DNA of 64,000 nt, taken from assembly GCA_016699695.1 (NCBI GenBank), contig CP065006.1:372001-436000 (forward strand), read 5' to 3'. How positions within the stretch are numbered: the first letter of the stretch is position 1; every line of letters begins with the position of its first letter. This document shows, one piece after another, positions 43,667 to 52,700 of the stretch. This stretch comes from Bacteroidota bacterium (GTDB lineage: Bacteria > Bacteroidota > Bacteroidia > Bacteroidales > UBA10428). The translations under genes and the position numbers were made by a program. Under the pieces are notes generated by a model, which worked only from the letters and a program-made list of their open reading frames with translations, was not told the origin of the DNA and did not search any database.

Positions 43667-44663
43667 GATAATCGGGGTTTAATCGCAAATAGGCCTTGGC
43701 AAGTTGCAGACCCCTTTGCTGTAGCTCAATAAAATGATAGAGCTGTTCGTAGCTTTCTTTGGCATGTTTTAAAACTGAAGAGGCCATGCCATAGATAGCT
43801 GGCAACTTACTTTTTTCCATGAGGTAGTAACCATCCAGAAAAGTTTTAATGCCTCCGGAAAGAATAATTTCATTGCAGCGTAAATCACCTTTTAAGGCCA
43901 ACTGATTAATCGAGTCTACCATTTGTAAAGCCGACTGTCCGATGTATGCCATGGGTTTGAAAGTATCCAACACTTGTGCATCGGCACGGAAAAGTTCCAG
44001 TAATGAAAAATTGGTGCCTCCATAAGCTCCGAATTCAAGAGCCTGCAATGGCAATTGCAACAAACGCTCCAGACTTTTGGGGCCCATGCCCTGGCCTACT
44101 TCTTTTACTATAATAGGGTATTTCGCTACCTTGAGCAATTGTTCGATTATATCAATGGGTGCACGTTCAATTTTGTTGCCTTCGGGCTGAAACCACTCCT
44201 GAAGAGGATTTACATGCACTATAAGTCCATCGGCTTTAAGCTTATCGATGAGTCGATCTATCTTTTCACTTTCATTTCTTTGGAGCAAAAAATCGACCTG
44301 GGCAATACCCAGATTGGCGTAAAAAGGCAAATGGTCTCCTATAAAAGCACGTACATTAAAATCTTTCAGGAAAGTATCGTCGTCCAATAGAACTCTGCAT
44401 GAACCCAGCCCCATGCCCATGCCAAAATCCTTACACACGCGGGCAATGTTCTCGTTAATGGTGCGAGCAAGAGAAGTACCTCCCGTCATAGAAGAAACCC
44501 ATATTGGAGTATTTAAACTCTTTCCAAGAAATGAAAAGATCTCTTTCTCTTTAGAAGGATGTGGAGAAAGTAAAGGCTCATAAAAAAAACGCCTGTCGTG
44601 CTCAAGCTCGTTGGTTTGCGATTTAAATGCCAGTTCGATATGGTCCTTTTTGCGATCTTCCAT
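43659..44663 (-). CDS. fni: Type 2 isopentenyl-diphosphate delta-isomerase
   Basis: 334 residues. FMN- and NADPH-dependent isomerisation of IPP to DMAPP in a TIM barrel. Motifs: RKKDHIELAF, IWVSSMTGGT, GMGMGLGSCRVLL, ANLGIAQVDF, IVHVNPLQEWFQPEGN (substrate and Mg binding), VKEVGQGMG, GAYGGTNFSLLE and ILSGGIKTFLDGYYLM. The C-terminus ends about as in other Bacteroidota Fni proteins. First gene of the mevalonate part, 82 bases after the acyl-CoA dehydrogenase. Confidence 0.93.
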   Translation of the reverse strand: MEDRKKDHIELAFKSQTNELEHDRRFFYEPLLSPHPSKEKEIFSFLGKSLNTPIWVSSMTGGTSLARTINENIARVCKDFGMGMGLGSCRVLLDDDTFLKDFNVRAFIGDHLPFYANLGIAQVDFLLQRNESEKIDRLIDKLKADGLIVHVNPLQEWFQPEGNKIERAPIDIIEQLLKVAKYPIIVKEVGQGMGPKSLERLLQLPLQALEFGAYGGTNFSLLELFRADAQVLDTFKPMAYIGQSALQMVDSINQLALKGDLRCNEIILSGGIKTFLDGYYLMEKSKLPAIYGMASSVLKHAKESYEQLYHFIELQQRGLQLAKAYLRLNPDYHD

Positions 44664-44745
44664 GAATAGCTTTGGTTTATAGCACGAAGTTGATTATAAT
44701 ATTAAGTATAAGGCAATCAACTAAAAATTGATTGTGTTCACACTA

Positions 44746-45900
44746 TCACTCGCTGTCTTTCATGATCTTACGGGAAATCACAAGACGAAGAATTTCTGAT
44801 GTACCTTCTCCAATTTCCAATAATTTCTGGTCGCGGTAAAAGCGTTCGATATGGTTTTCTTTTAAAAATCCATAACCACCAAAAATCTGCATAGCCTCAT
44901 TCACCACGTCACGAGCAATTTCAGAACAATAAAGCTTGGACATGGCAGCCTGCTTGCCATACTCCTTTCCTGTGTCTTTTAGCCAGCATGCGTTATAGAG
45001 CGAATTGCGGGCATGCTCAATTTTCATAGCCATATCGGCCAGTTTGAAGGAAATAGTTTGAAAATGACTAATAGGTTTACCAAACTGTACTCTTTTTTTC
45101 GAATAGGCTTTAGCCATAGCATAAGCACCTTCGGCCAAACCAAGTCCCATGGCAGCCACCGAAAGGCGGCCTGAATCGAGGGTCTTGAGCATAATCTTGC
45201 TTCCCTGCCCACGAACTCCCAAAAGATTTTCTTCGGGCACCTCGCAATTTTTAAATTTAAGTTCTGCATTATTTACCGCTCGCCATAAGAGCTTGCCATG
45301 CATAGTGTCTCCAGTAAAACCAGAGGTATTACGATCGACCAATATTGCCGAAAGTTCTTTTTTATCGTTGAAAGTATCTGTAATTGCCAGTATGGTAATT
45401 CCATTGGTTATTTCGGAATATCCATTGGTAATAAAAATTTTGTGCCCGTTAACCGTATATTTTCCATCCTTATTATCAGCAATTGTCTCCACTCCAAGGG
45501 CATCTGAACCTGCATTGCGCTCTGTTAAACCAAAAGCCCACAGATTTTGTCCTGTGCATAAATCGGGCAACCGGCTGGCTTTTTGTTTTTCATTGCCAAA
45601 TTCAAGTATGGGGCCAACACCCAAAGAATTGTGCGCAGTAAGGCAGGCTGCCACCGAACTGTCGACTTTGGCAAGCTCTTCTACCACCATAATATACGAA
45701 AGGGTATCTTTTCCCTGTCCACCATATTGCTTAGGCACCTGCATACCAAATACCTTTAGCTCTCCAAGCTTCCTGATGATATCAACCGGGAATTCTTCGG
45801 CTTCGTCGTACTTTGAAATTACAGGTTTTACTTCCTGCTCGGCAAATTCACGAACTAAATTCTTTAATTTAAGATGCTCGTCGTTAATCAGAATGTTCAT
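44746..45900 (-). CDS. Acyl-CoA dehydrogenase, possibly isovaleryl-CoA dehydrogenase
   Basis: 384 residues from the ATG at 45900. FAD enzyme oxidising an acyl-CoA to the 2-enoyl-CoA. Motifs: WAFGLTERNAGSDALG, the FAD-binding RVQFGKPISHFQTISFKLAD, QIFGGYGFLKENHIERFYRD and LEIGEGTSEILRLVIS. The catalytic base is Glu in GEGTSE, the position used by short- and medium-chain enzymes; the position used by classical isovaleryl-CoA dehydrogenase (LDSGRLSVAA) has Gly. The isovaleryl-CoA assignment thus rests on context: it lies 4 bases downstream of the methylcrotonyl-CoA carboxylase alpha gene. Confidence 0.87.
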   Translation of the reverse strand: MNILINDEHLKLKNLVREFAEQEVKPVISKYDEAEEFPVDIIRKLGELKVFGMQVPKQYGGQGKDTLSYIMVVEELAKVDSSVAACLTAHNSLGVGPILEFGNEKQKASRLPDLCTGQNLWAFGLTERNAGSDALGVETIADNKDGKYTVNGHKIFITNGYSEITNGITILAITDTFNDKKELSAILVDRNTSGFTGDTMHGKLLWRAVNNAELKFKNCEVPEENLLGVRGQGSKIMLKTLDSGRLSVAAMGLGLAEGAYAMAKAYSKKRVQFGKPISHFQTISFKLADMAMKIEHARNSLYNACWLKDTGKEYGKQAAMSKLYCSEIARDVVNEAMQIFGGYGFLKENHIERFYRDQKLLEIGEGTSEILRLVISRKIMKDSE

Positions 45901-45904
45901 ATAA

Positions 45905-47881
45905 TTATACGGTTGTATTAATAAGTATAAGGCGCATGTTTTCTGCAACCTGATGGCCTTCTTCTACAAATATCTGTTCAATTCTGCCCTCGGTGGGTGC
46001 CAGAATATTGTTTTCAGTTTTCATCGATTCGATAGTCATGAGCAAATCGCCCTTACGCACTTCATCCTCCGGTTGCACTTTTATCGAAAGTATTTTACCA
46101 AATAAGGGGGATAAAACCTGGTTCGCAGGAATAATTTCAGTTTTTCCATCGAGCAATCTATTTGTATGTGCCATGCTCAGCACACTCTCTGTCTGTAATT
46201 TCCAAACATGCCCATTGTAAAAATACCATTCAAAATCATCTTTATTGGACTTTGCATGAAAAACTGTGTATAGAGCGCCGTTTAAAATCAACACCAATGT
46301 GTTCTCAGCAAGCTTAACTATGTTTACCTCAAATCTACGATTATGGCATTCAAATTTAAAATTGTATCCCTTAGAACTTAAGAGTGAAAGGGTATATTCT
46401 TCTTCGTCTATTTTTATTTTAAGCTTTCGCAGCAAATTATCAGGACCTAACCTTTCCCATAAATTGCCTTTCTCTGAGTTTTTTGTGAAATGCCTGTACA
46501 TAAAAGCAGCAACAATTGGATAAATCTCTATTTCTTCTAGTCTTTTTTCATCCTGACCTTGAAAAACAGGATGTTGATTTTCAAGAAATACTGTAGAAAC
46601 ATTATTCTTCCGATAATGCTTATCCTGAACTATTTGCTGCAAGTAACTGATATTTGAAGTAATCCCTAGCATAACCAATTCCGAAAGTTTCTGGCTCAAC
46701 AAATCAATCGCTTCGTAGCGGTTGGCTCCATGCACCACCAGTTTTCCGAGTAAGGAATCGAAGTGGGGAGTAACAGGTGTATTCTGTTCGATGTAAGTAT
46801 CAAAGCGCACATTTGTGGGCACCTTTAAGAAACTAATCTTCCCTGCCGAAGGTCTGAAATTATTCCAGGGATCTTCGGCATAAATGCGTGCTTCGATGGA
46901 GTGACCTTTGACGGATAGTTGTTTAATAGCTTTCGAAAATGCTTTTCCATTGGCTATGTTGATCTGCTCCTCCACAATATCTACACCTGTAATCATTTCG
47001 GTTACGGCATGTTCTACCTGTATACGCGTATTCATCTCGAGAAACCAGAAATTTTCGCCACTCACCAGAAATTCAACGGTACCAGCTCCTGTATAATTCA
47101 GTTGGGCAGCAAAACGAACTGCTGCTGCATGTAATTTTTCTCTTAATTCAGAAGATATCCCTGGCGCAGGTGCCTCTTCAATTACTTTCTGGTGATTACG
47201 TTGCAGGCTGCATTCACGCTCGAAGAGATGAACGATTTCGCCATGCTCATTTCCGAGAATTTGTACTTCGATGTGGCGGGCATTCTCGAGGTAAGGTTCA
47301 AGCATCAGCTCATCGTTGCCAAAATATTGCAAAGCTTCGCGCCTGGCCGATTCGATGAGTAAATGAAAAGATTGGGCATCGCGTGCAATTTTTAAACCCT
47401 TTCCCCCACCACCTGCCACAGCTTTAATTAACACAGGAAAAGAAATCGATTCGGGGTTTGGCAGGGCTAAATTATTGAGGCTTTCACCTTCCAACACTGG
47501 CACAAGGGCTTCGCGGGCTACTTGTTTGGCTTTCGATTTCAACCCCATCAGACGAATAACGGCACTCGACGGACCAATGAACTTAATCTTGTTTTCTTCA
47601 CAGGCTAGAGCAAACAAATGGTTTTCGGATAAAAACCCGTATCCCGGATGAATGGCATCGCAACGCAAATCGAGAGCCACCTGTACAAGTTTTTGAATGT
47701 TTAAAAAATTGTCGGAAAGTGGCCCAGAACCTAAATCAAACGAGAAATTAGCTTCGCGCACATAAGAAACATCTTTTTCATCAGCATGGTAAACCGCAAC
47801 ACTTTCAATGCCTAAGCTCGAAAGTGTTTTTATGATTCGCCTTGCTATGGTTCCCCGGTTTGCAACTAATACTCTTTTCAT
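45905..47881 (-). CDS. Methylcrotonyl-CoA carboxylase alpha subunit (biotin carboxylase + biotin carrier)
   Basis: 658 residues from the ATG at 47881. Biotin carboxylase domain 1-450: RVLVANRGTIARRIIKTL, CDAIHPGYGFLSEN, LIKAVAGGGGKGLKI, MNTRIQVEHAVTEMITGVD. A middle domain follows, then a C-terminal biotinyl domain with the biotinylated Lys in TIESMKTENNI. It carboxylates its own biotin for transfer by the beta subunit at 48784. The single-polypeptide layout is that of MCC/PCC alpha; the beta partner and hydratase neighbour support MCC. Gap of 4 bases to the acyl-CoA dehydrogenase. Confidence 0.9.
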   Translation of the reverse strand: MKRVLVANRGTIARRIIKTLSSLGIESVAVYHADEKDVSYVREANFSFDLGSGPLSDNFLNIQKLVQVALDLRCDAIHPGYGFLSENHLFALACEENKIKFIGPSSAVIRLMGLKSKAKQVAREALVPVLEGESLNNLALPNPESISFPVLIKAVAGGGGKGLKIARDAQSFHLLIESARREALQYFGNDELMLEPYLENARHIEVQILGNEHGEIVHLFERECSLQRNHQKVIEEAPAPGISSELREKLHAAAVRFAAQLNYTGAGTVEFLVSGENFWFLEMNTRIQVEHAVTEMITGVDIVEEQINIANGKAFSKAIKQLSVKGHSIEARIYAEDPWNNFRPSAGKISFLKVPTNVRFDTYIEQNTPVTPHFDSLLGKLVVHGANRYEAIDLLSQKLSELVMLGITSNISYLQQIVQDKHYRKNNVSTVFLENQHPVFQGQDEKRLEEIEIYPIVAAFMYRHFTKNSEKGNLWERLGPDNLLRKLKIKIDEEEYTLSLLSSKGYNFKFECHNRRFEVNIVKLAENTLVLILNGALYTVFHAKSNKDDFEWYFYNGHVWKLQTESVLSMAHTNRLLDGKTEIIPANQVLSPLFGKILSIKVQPEDEVRKGDLLMTIESMKTENNILAPTEGRIEQIFVEEGHQVAENMRLILINTTV

Positions 47882-47971
47882 ATACGATTTGAAAGTGCCT
47901 TCATGTTTAGAAATATAGCACATTTAACAGGCGTAATCACTACTTTGTTCAACTATTAGCTGTGGTTTTGT

Positions 47972-48745
47972 TTAATCTTTTCCAAAAAACCTCGAAAGCA
48001 GGTTCTGCGACTCCTTACTCTTAATGAGCGAAGCTATAAGCTTGCTTGCTTCGCTGAACTTTTCCGACGATATGGTGCCTTGCTCCACCATGCGAAACAG
48101 GTTTTTTATACTCCGTATTGCAGGCCTTGGCTGGGTAAGCAACAATTCTGTAAGAGTTTGGTAATTCAGGGCTTGTGTGTCAGCTTTTACTACCTCATCG
48201 ACCAGCGAAATGGAGGCAGCATAATTTTCATCAAAGCGCTCACCGGTTAGAAAAAGCTTCTTCGCTTTCGAGGGTCCAATGCGCTGTATTGCATAGGGTG
48301 CTATTGTAGCTGGCACCAAGCCAAGCTTAATTTCACTGAAGGAAAAGGTAGTTCCGGGAGCACTCATTACATAATCGCAAGCCGAAAAAAGGCCTATTCC
48401 TCCCCCATAAACAGTTCCATGCACCATGGCAATAGTAATTTGGGGTAAATGGTAAAGCATACTTAGCATTTTGCCCAACTCAGAAAATTCATCACTTATT
48501 TTTTCTTCTGACAAAAGGCTCATGCTTTGAATCCAGTTTAAATCGGCCCCTGCGCAAAAGCTTTGTCCTTTGCCCACAATATTTAAAATTACTACTTCGG
48601 AATTCAAGGCTAACTCAGCAAATGCCTCCTGCAATTCGGCAATCATAAGTGGATTGAGTGCATTTCGCTTTTCTGGTCTGTTGAGCTTCAGTATAACAAG
48701 CGGTCCGTTGTTAAATATCTCAAGGGTCTGGAAATTTGTTTTCAT
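47972..48745 (-). CDS. Enoyl-CoA hydratase family, probable methylglutaconyl-CoA hydratase
   Basis: 257 residues, crotonase fold. Motifs: ILKLNRPEKRNALNPLMI, the oxyanion hole GKGQSFCAGADLNWIQSM, and MVHGTVYGGGIGLFSACDY with FSFSEIKLGLVPATIAPY holding the catalytic Glu. The CAGADLNW segment resembles LiuC/AUH hydratases, which add water to 3-methylglutaconyl-CoA to give HMG-CoA. It sits between the two carboxylase subunits, strongly supporting this role. Confidence 0.87.
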   Translation of the reverse strand: MKTNFQTLEIFNNGPLVILKLNRPEKRNALNPLMIAELQEAFAELALNSEVVILNIVGKGQSFCAGADLNWIQSMSLLSEEKISDEFSELGKMLSMLYHLPQITIAMVHGTVYGGGIGLFSACDYVMSAPGTTFSFSEIKLGLVPATIAPYAIQRIGPSKAKKLFLTGERFDENYAASISLVDEVVKADTQALNYQTLTELLLTQPRPAIRSIKNLFRMVEQGTISSEKFSEASKLIASLIKSKESQNLLSRFFGKD

Positions 48746-48783
48746 TGGAAAATATTATGTTTTTAATGGTCTACTAAAACTGC

Positions 48784-50343
48784 TTACATTCTAAAGATAC
48801 CGAAATTATTTTTCTGTTCTTCCTTTCTGTAAACCACCGAAAACAATAAGCCAAGCACCTTACGGGTATCCTTGGGGTCGACAATGCCATCGTCCCAAAG
48901 CCTTGATGTGCTATAATAAACAGTACTCTCTTTTTCGAATTGCTTTACAAGGTCGTTGCCTTTTGCACCTATGGATTCAAGCACTTGCTGCGCCTGAATA
49001 CCTCCCATCACTGAGATTTTAGAATTGGGCCACATCAGCAAAAAATCGGGATCGAATGCTCTGCCTGCCATGGCATAATTTCCGGCACCGTAGGATCCAC
49101 CGAATACCAGTGTAATCTTTGGTACCCTGGCATTGGCCACAGCATGAATCAGCTTTGCTCCATCACGGGCAATTCCTTTGTGTTCATGCGATTTTCCGAC
49201 TATAAAACCTGTGATATTTTGAAGAAACAAAAGGGGAATGTTTCTAAACTCGCATAGTTCGATAAAATGAGCACCTTTCAGAGCACTCTCAGAATTTAGA
49301 AAGCCATTGTTAGCAATAATACCCACATTCTTCCCATACAAATGTGCAAAACCAGTCACCAGGGTCTTACCGTATTCACTCTTAAACTCATGAAAGCGAC
49401 TTCCATCGACCACCCGGGCAATTAGCTCATAAGGATTGATGGATTTTTTTAAATCGGAAGTAATCAGGCCATAAAGCTCATGAAGGGGGTACACAGGTTC
49501 TTCTGAAACAACTTGCAATTCTTCAAGCTTTCGGATATGCAGTGTTTCAAAAATATTACGGCATATACGTAAGGCATCCGTATCGCTTTCTGCCAGGTAA
49601 TCTGCTACCCCTGACACCTTGGTATGAACTTCACCACCGCCAAGCTCCTCAGCAGTAACCTCCTCGCCGGTAGCGGCTTTTACTAGTGGCGGACCACCAA
49701 TAAAAATGGTACCCTGGTTACGCACAATAATAGTTTCATCGCTCATGGCTGGTATGTAGGCTCCCCCAGCTGTGCAAGAACCCATTACCACCGATATCTG
49801 CGGAACCCCTGCAGCAGATAAACGGGCCTGGTTAAAAAAAATGCGTCCAAAATCAAAGCGGTCGGGAAATACTTCGGCCTGCTGGGGCAAAAAGATACCT
49901 CCAGAATCTACCAAATACACACAGGGCAATTGATTCTGCCAGGCTATTTCCTGGGCGCGTATGTGTTTTTTAATGGTTTCACGAATGTATGTTCCTCCCT
50001 TCACTGTGGCATCATTGGCTACAATTACTGCGGGCTTGCCAGCAATCACGCCTATTCCCGTAACAATACCTGCCGAAGGAAAACTATTGTCGTATTGATC
50101 AATCGCTGCCAGCGCGGACAATTCAAAAAATGGAGTTTGTGGATCGATTAAAAGACTAATTCGTTCGCGGGCCAATAGCTTACCACGTTGAACGTGCTTT
50201 TCAATGGAATCAGTATTCGAATGATTCACAGCAGCTTGCAGTCTGGCCCTGTAATCATCAAGCACCTGATTAAAATGGAAGTAATTACTTTTATACTGTT
50301 CCGAATTGATATCGAGTGTGCTTTCAATTTCTTTGTAGCTCAT
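48784..50343 (-). CDS. Methylcrotonyl-CoA carboxylase beta subunit
   Basis: 519 residues from the ATG at 50343. Carboxyltransferase moving CO2 from biotin to 3-methylcrotonyl-CoA. Family signatures: LVDSGGIFLPQQAEVFPD, FFNQARLSAAGVPQISVVMG, SCTAGGAYIPAMSDE, GTIFIGGPPLVKAATGEEV, ELGGGEVHTKVSGVADYLA and FVVGKSHEHKG-like FIVGKSHEHKGIARDGAKL. These match MCC beta better than propionyl-CoA carboxylase. First gene of the leucine-degradation part, divergent from a thioredoxin-like gene. Confidence 0.93.
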   Translation of the reverse strand: MSYKEIESTLDINSEQYKSNYFHFNQVLDDYRARLQAAVNHSNTDSIEKHVQRGKLLARERISLLIDPQTPFFELSALAAIDQYDNSFPSAGIVTGIGVIAGKPAVIVANDATVKGGTYIRETIKKHIRAQEIAWQNQLPCVYLVDSGGIFLPQQAEVFPDRFDFGRIFFNQARLSAAGVPQISVVMGSCTAGGAYIPAMSDETIIVRNQGTIFIGGPPLVKAATGEEVTAEELGGGEVHTKVSGVADYLAESDTDALRICRNIFETLHIRKLEELQVVSEEPVYPLHELYGLITSDLKKSINPYELIARVVDGSRFHEFKSEYGKTLVTGFAHLYGKNVGIIANNGFLNSESALKGAHFIELCEFRNIPLLFLQNITGFIVGKSHEHKGIARDGAKLIHAVANARVPKITLVFGGSYGAGNYAMAGRAFDPDFLLMWPNSKISVMGGIQAQQVLESIGAKGNDLVKQFEKESTVYYSTSRLWDDGIVDPKDTRKVLGLLFSVVYRKEEQKNNFGIFRM

Positions 50344-50461
50344 TTTCTCTTCGATTATGAAACAAATTAACACTTTTTCCTGGTTTATGTTTATGAAATC
50401 ATTAACACCTGTCTCGAAAACTTCTGTTCGACGGGTTTGTTAACCAGTAAAACCATTTGGT

Positions 50462-50947
50462 ATGAAACAGTTTATATTTCTCCTTTTCCTTTGCATCTCG
50501 CTTCTAACTCCTCTCAAAAGCCAGAAAATAACTACCATGAGTTTCGATGAACTGGAACCCTACCTGCACAGGCAATCTGATTCGCTTTTCATGATTCACT
50601 TTTGGGCTACCTGGTGTGTACCTTGTGTGAAGGAAATGCCTGTCATACAAAAGGTGGCAAATGAACACGCCCACTTGAAATTAAGTATCCTATTGGTTAG
50701 CCTTGACATGCCCAACCAATTGGAAACAAGACTTATACCCTTTATCGACAAATACCAGATTAAATCCAACGTAGTGTTGTTGAATGATCCTGATTTCAAT
50801 AGTTGGATTGATAAGGTAAGTACCGATTGGGGAGGTGGAATTCCGGCCACGCTCTTTTATTCACAAAAGCACCGCAACTTCTACGAACAAAGTTTTGAGT
50901 ATGAAGAACTAAATCAGATTATATCCACTAATATTAAAGAATTATGA
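50462..50947 (+). CDS. Secreted thioredoxin-like (TlpA/ResA-type) protein
   Basis: 161 residues with a Sec signal peptide (1-20, FIFLLFLCISLLTPLKS). Thioredoxin fold with active site WATWCVPCVKEMP and cis-Pro in GGIPATLFY. Likely a periplasmic disulfide reductase or oxidase. The stop overlaps the next gene's ATG by four bases, so the two work together. Confidence 0.88.
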   Translation: MKQFIFLLFLCISLLTPLKSQKITTMSFDELEPYLHRQSDSLFMIHFWATWCVPCVKEMPVIQKVANEHAHLKLSILLVSLDMPNQLETRLIPFIDKYQIKSNVVLLNDPDFNSWIDKVSTDWGGGIPATLFYSQKHRNFYEQSFEYEELNQIISTNIKEL

Positions 50948-51546
50948 AAGCAACCACCACAATTTTAGCATTGCTCTTTTTTAACTTTTTGAACGCGCAG
51001 GAAGGATACAAAGTTGGCGATCAAGCTATCGATTTTAGCTTAAAGAATGTAGACGGTAAAATGGTAAGTCTTAAAGATTACCCCAATGCACAGGGTTTTG
51101 TTGTAATCTTTACTTGCAACCATTGCCCCTATTCAATTGCATACCAGGATCGAATAATTGAACTTGATAAAAAATACAAACAGTTAGGCTATCCGGTAAT
51201 TGCTATTAATCCGAACGATACCAGCATTGTGCCAGGAGATTCATTCGAAGGCATGGTTGTGAGGGCAAAAGAAAAGGCATTCACCTTTCCATATCTGAGA
51301 GATGAAACACAGGAAATTGCTAACGCCTATGGAGCGCAGCGCACACCTCATGTGTATCTGCTGAAAAAAGAAAAAGATAAACTAATAGTGCGCTACATTG
51401 GTGCCATCGACGACAATTACCAGGATGAATCGGCAGTGAACCAACCCTACCTAAGTAATGCAATAGATGCCTTGTTAAAAAATGAAAATCCAAACCCCGA
51501 ATTTACCAAAGCCATTGGCTGCAGCGTGAAACGAAAAACATTATAA
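50944..51546 (+). CDS. Secreted AhpC/TSA-type redoxin
   Basis: 200 residues with a signal peptide (1-18, cleaved near FLNA-Q). Redoxin fold with the motif FTCNHCPYSIAYQDRI, cis-Pro in AQRTPHVYLL, and the family's C-terminal AIGCSVK. CxxC reads CNHC. Periplasmic thiol chemistry; the exact role is unknown. Coupled to the thioredoxin-like gene upstream and followed by a bidirectional terminator. Confidence 0.86.
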   Translation: MKATTTILALLFFNFLNAQEGYKVGDQAIDFSLKNVDGKMVSLKDYPNAQGFVVIFTCNHCPYSIAYQDRIIELDKKYKQLGYPVIAINPNDTSIVPGDSFEGMVVRAKEKAFTFPYLRDETQEIANAYGAQRTPHVYLLKKEKDKLIVRYIGAIDDNYQDESAVNQPYLSNAIDALLKNENPNPEFTKAIGCSVKRKTL

Positions 51547-51565
51547 TACCAAAGAAGCAATATAA

Positions 51566-51600
51566 AAAAGGCTGAATCAGTACTCCTGAATCAGCCTTTT
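51566..51600. terminator. Bidirectional terminator between convergent genes
   Basis: AAAAGGCTGAATCAG pairs with CTGAATCAGCCTTTT with one mismatch, loop TACTC. A-run before and T-run after let it act for both the redoxin gene and the T9SS-sorted protein gene. Confidence 0.85.
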
Positions 51601-51623
51601 CTAATTTGAGTTCGAACTAAGTG

Positions 51624-52628
51624 CTATTGCTTATACACTTTCTGAACAAAATTGATGCTATTGCCTGATATATGCAAAATATAAGCTCCAGGCGCCAAAT
51701 GAGCAATATCGAGTTGAGTTTCCCCTACCGCATTGTTTTGAACCTGAGAATATACTTTTCGCCCATTGATATCGAACAGTTGAATCTGAACAGGGTGATC
51801 ATACTTCTCTGTAAATCTTATAGTAATAATATCTTTTGCTACACTCGGAAAAACGCTGATTAAATTATCAGAGATAGGAGAATTAAAAGATGTCCCGCCG
51901 GCACTTTTAAGTGTTAAAGTTCCAAATACATCGGCATTTTGCCAAGCACGGTTCTGATCGGCTGATGAGAGATTGACTAGTCCGATAAAATTCTCTCTTC
52001 CGTTTGTCTCGTCGTTATCGCAATAGGCCATGGAAAAACCCATTTCCTTATCCCCTTCAAGACTTATAGGGGTATTGCTGCCAGACTGGTTGTAACTATC
52101 GTCAAAAATTTTTATTGCCATTTCCCAGTAATGGGTATTGCCACTGGAGCGTATAAAAGTTTCTACATGGCCGTTATAAAGCATCGGACTTCCCGACAGG
52201 TTTAAATCAACAACATCGTAAAACATGCTTACATGGTAAGCAAAAGCATTGTAGTTATTCTGATGATCACCACCTGATTTATCTTCATCAACAAAAACCT
52301 CCAGGCAATCATCTTCCCAATATTGGTCGGTAGCATTTGTGTGATCATCGGAAAAAATATTGTCGTTAATTTCAGCAAAAACCAATAACCTGTCAGAAGT
52401 CCATGCAAGCTTTACCCTGCCTGAGAAATCAGAAGTCGATACTGTAGTCCCATAAGGAAGCCAGACATATTGCAAATCGTACCAGATTGCCTCATCCCAA
52501 TAGGCTTCATCGCTCATACCGTCTATGGTATAATTATCAGCTGCAACAGCTTCAAATGAATCGGGATAAACAGCAAAAATGGGAAGGCTTAATAAGAATG
52601 AGAAGATAATAGTAAATATTTTATTCAT
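51624..52628 (-). CDS. Secreted protein with CBM9-like domain and T9SS type A sorting domain
   Basis: 334 residues with a signal peptide (1-19, ending PIFA). Residues 25-240 resemble a CBM9/DOMON-like sugar-binding domain of secreted proteins: YTIDGMSDEAYWDEAIW, GRVKLAWTSDRLLVFAEIND, EDDCLEVFVDEDKSGGDH. The last 75 residues are a T9SS type A sorting domain (SVFPSVAKDIITIRF, LFDINGRKVYSQ, LAPGAYILHISG, VQKVYKQ). It is exported by type IX secretion and attached to or released from the surface. No catalytic residues seen; a carbohydrate-binding or carrier role is inferred. Confidence 0.86.
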   Translation of the reverse strand: MNKIFTIIFSFLLSLPIFAVYPDSFEAVAADNYTIDGMSDEAYWDEAIWYDLQYVWLPYGTTVSTSDFSGRVKLAWTSDRLLVFAEINDNIFSDDHTNATDQYWEDDCLEVFVDEDKSGGDHQNNYNAFAYHVSMFYDVVDLNLSGSPMLYNGHVETFIRSSGNTHYWEMAIKIFDDSYNQSGSNTPISLEGDKEMGFSMAYCDNDETNGRENFIGLVNLSSADQNRAWQNADVFGTLTLKSAGGTSFNSPISDNLISVFPSVAKDIITIRFTEKYDHPVQIQLFDINGRKVYSQVQNNAVGETQLDIAHLAPGAYILHISGNSINFVQKVYKQ

Positions 52629-52700
52629 GAAATTAGGTTTTGGTTATAATCACTACAAATGAACAGGAAGCTTGTAACTGTTGGTTGTCCTTATTTTTTT

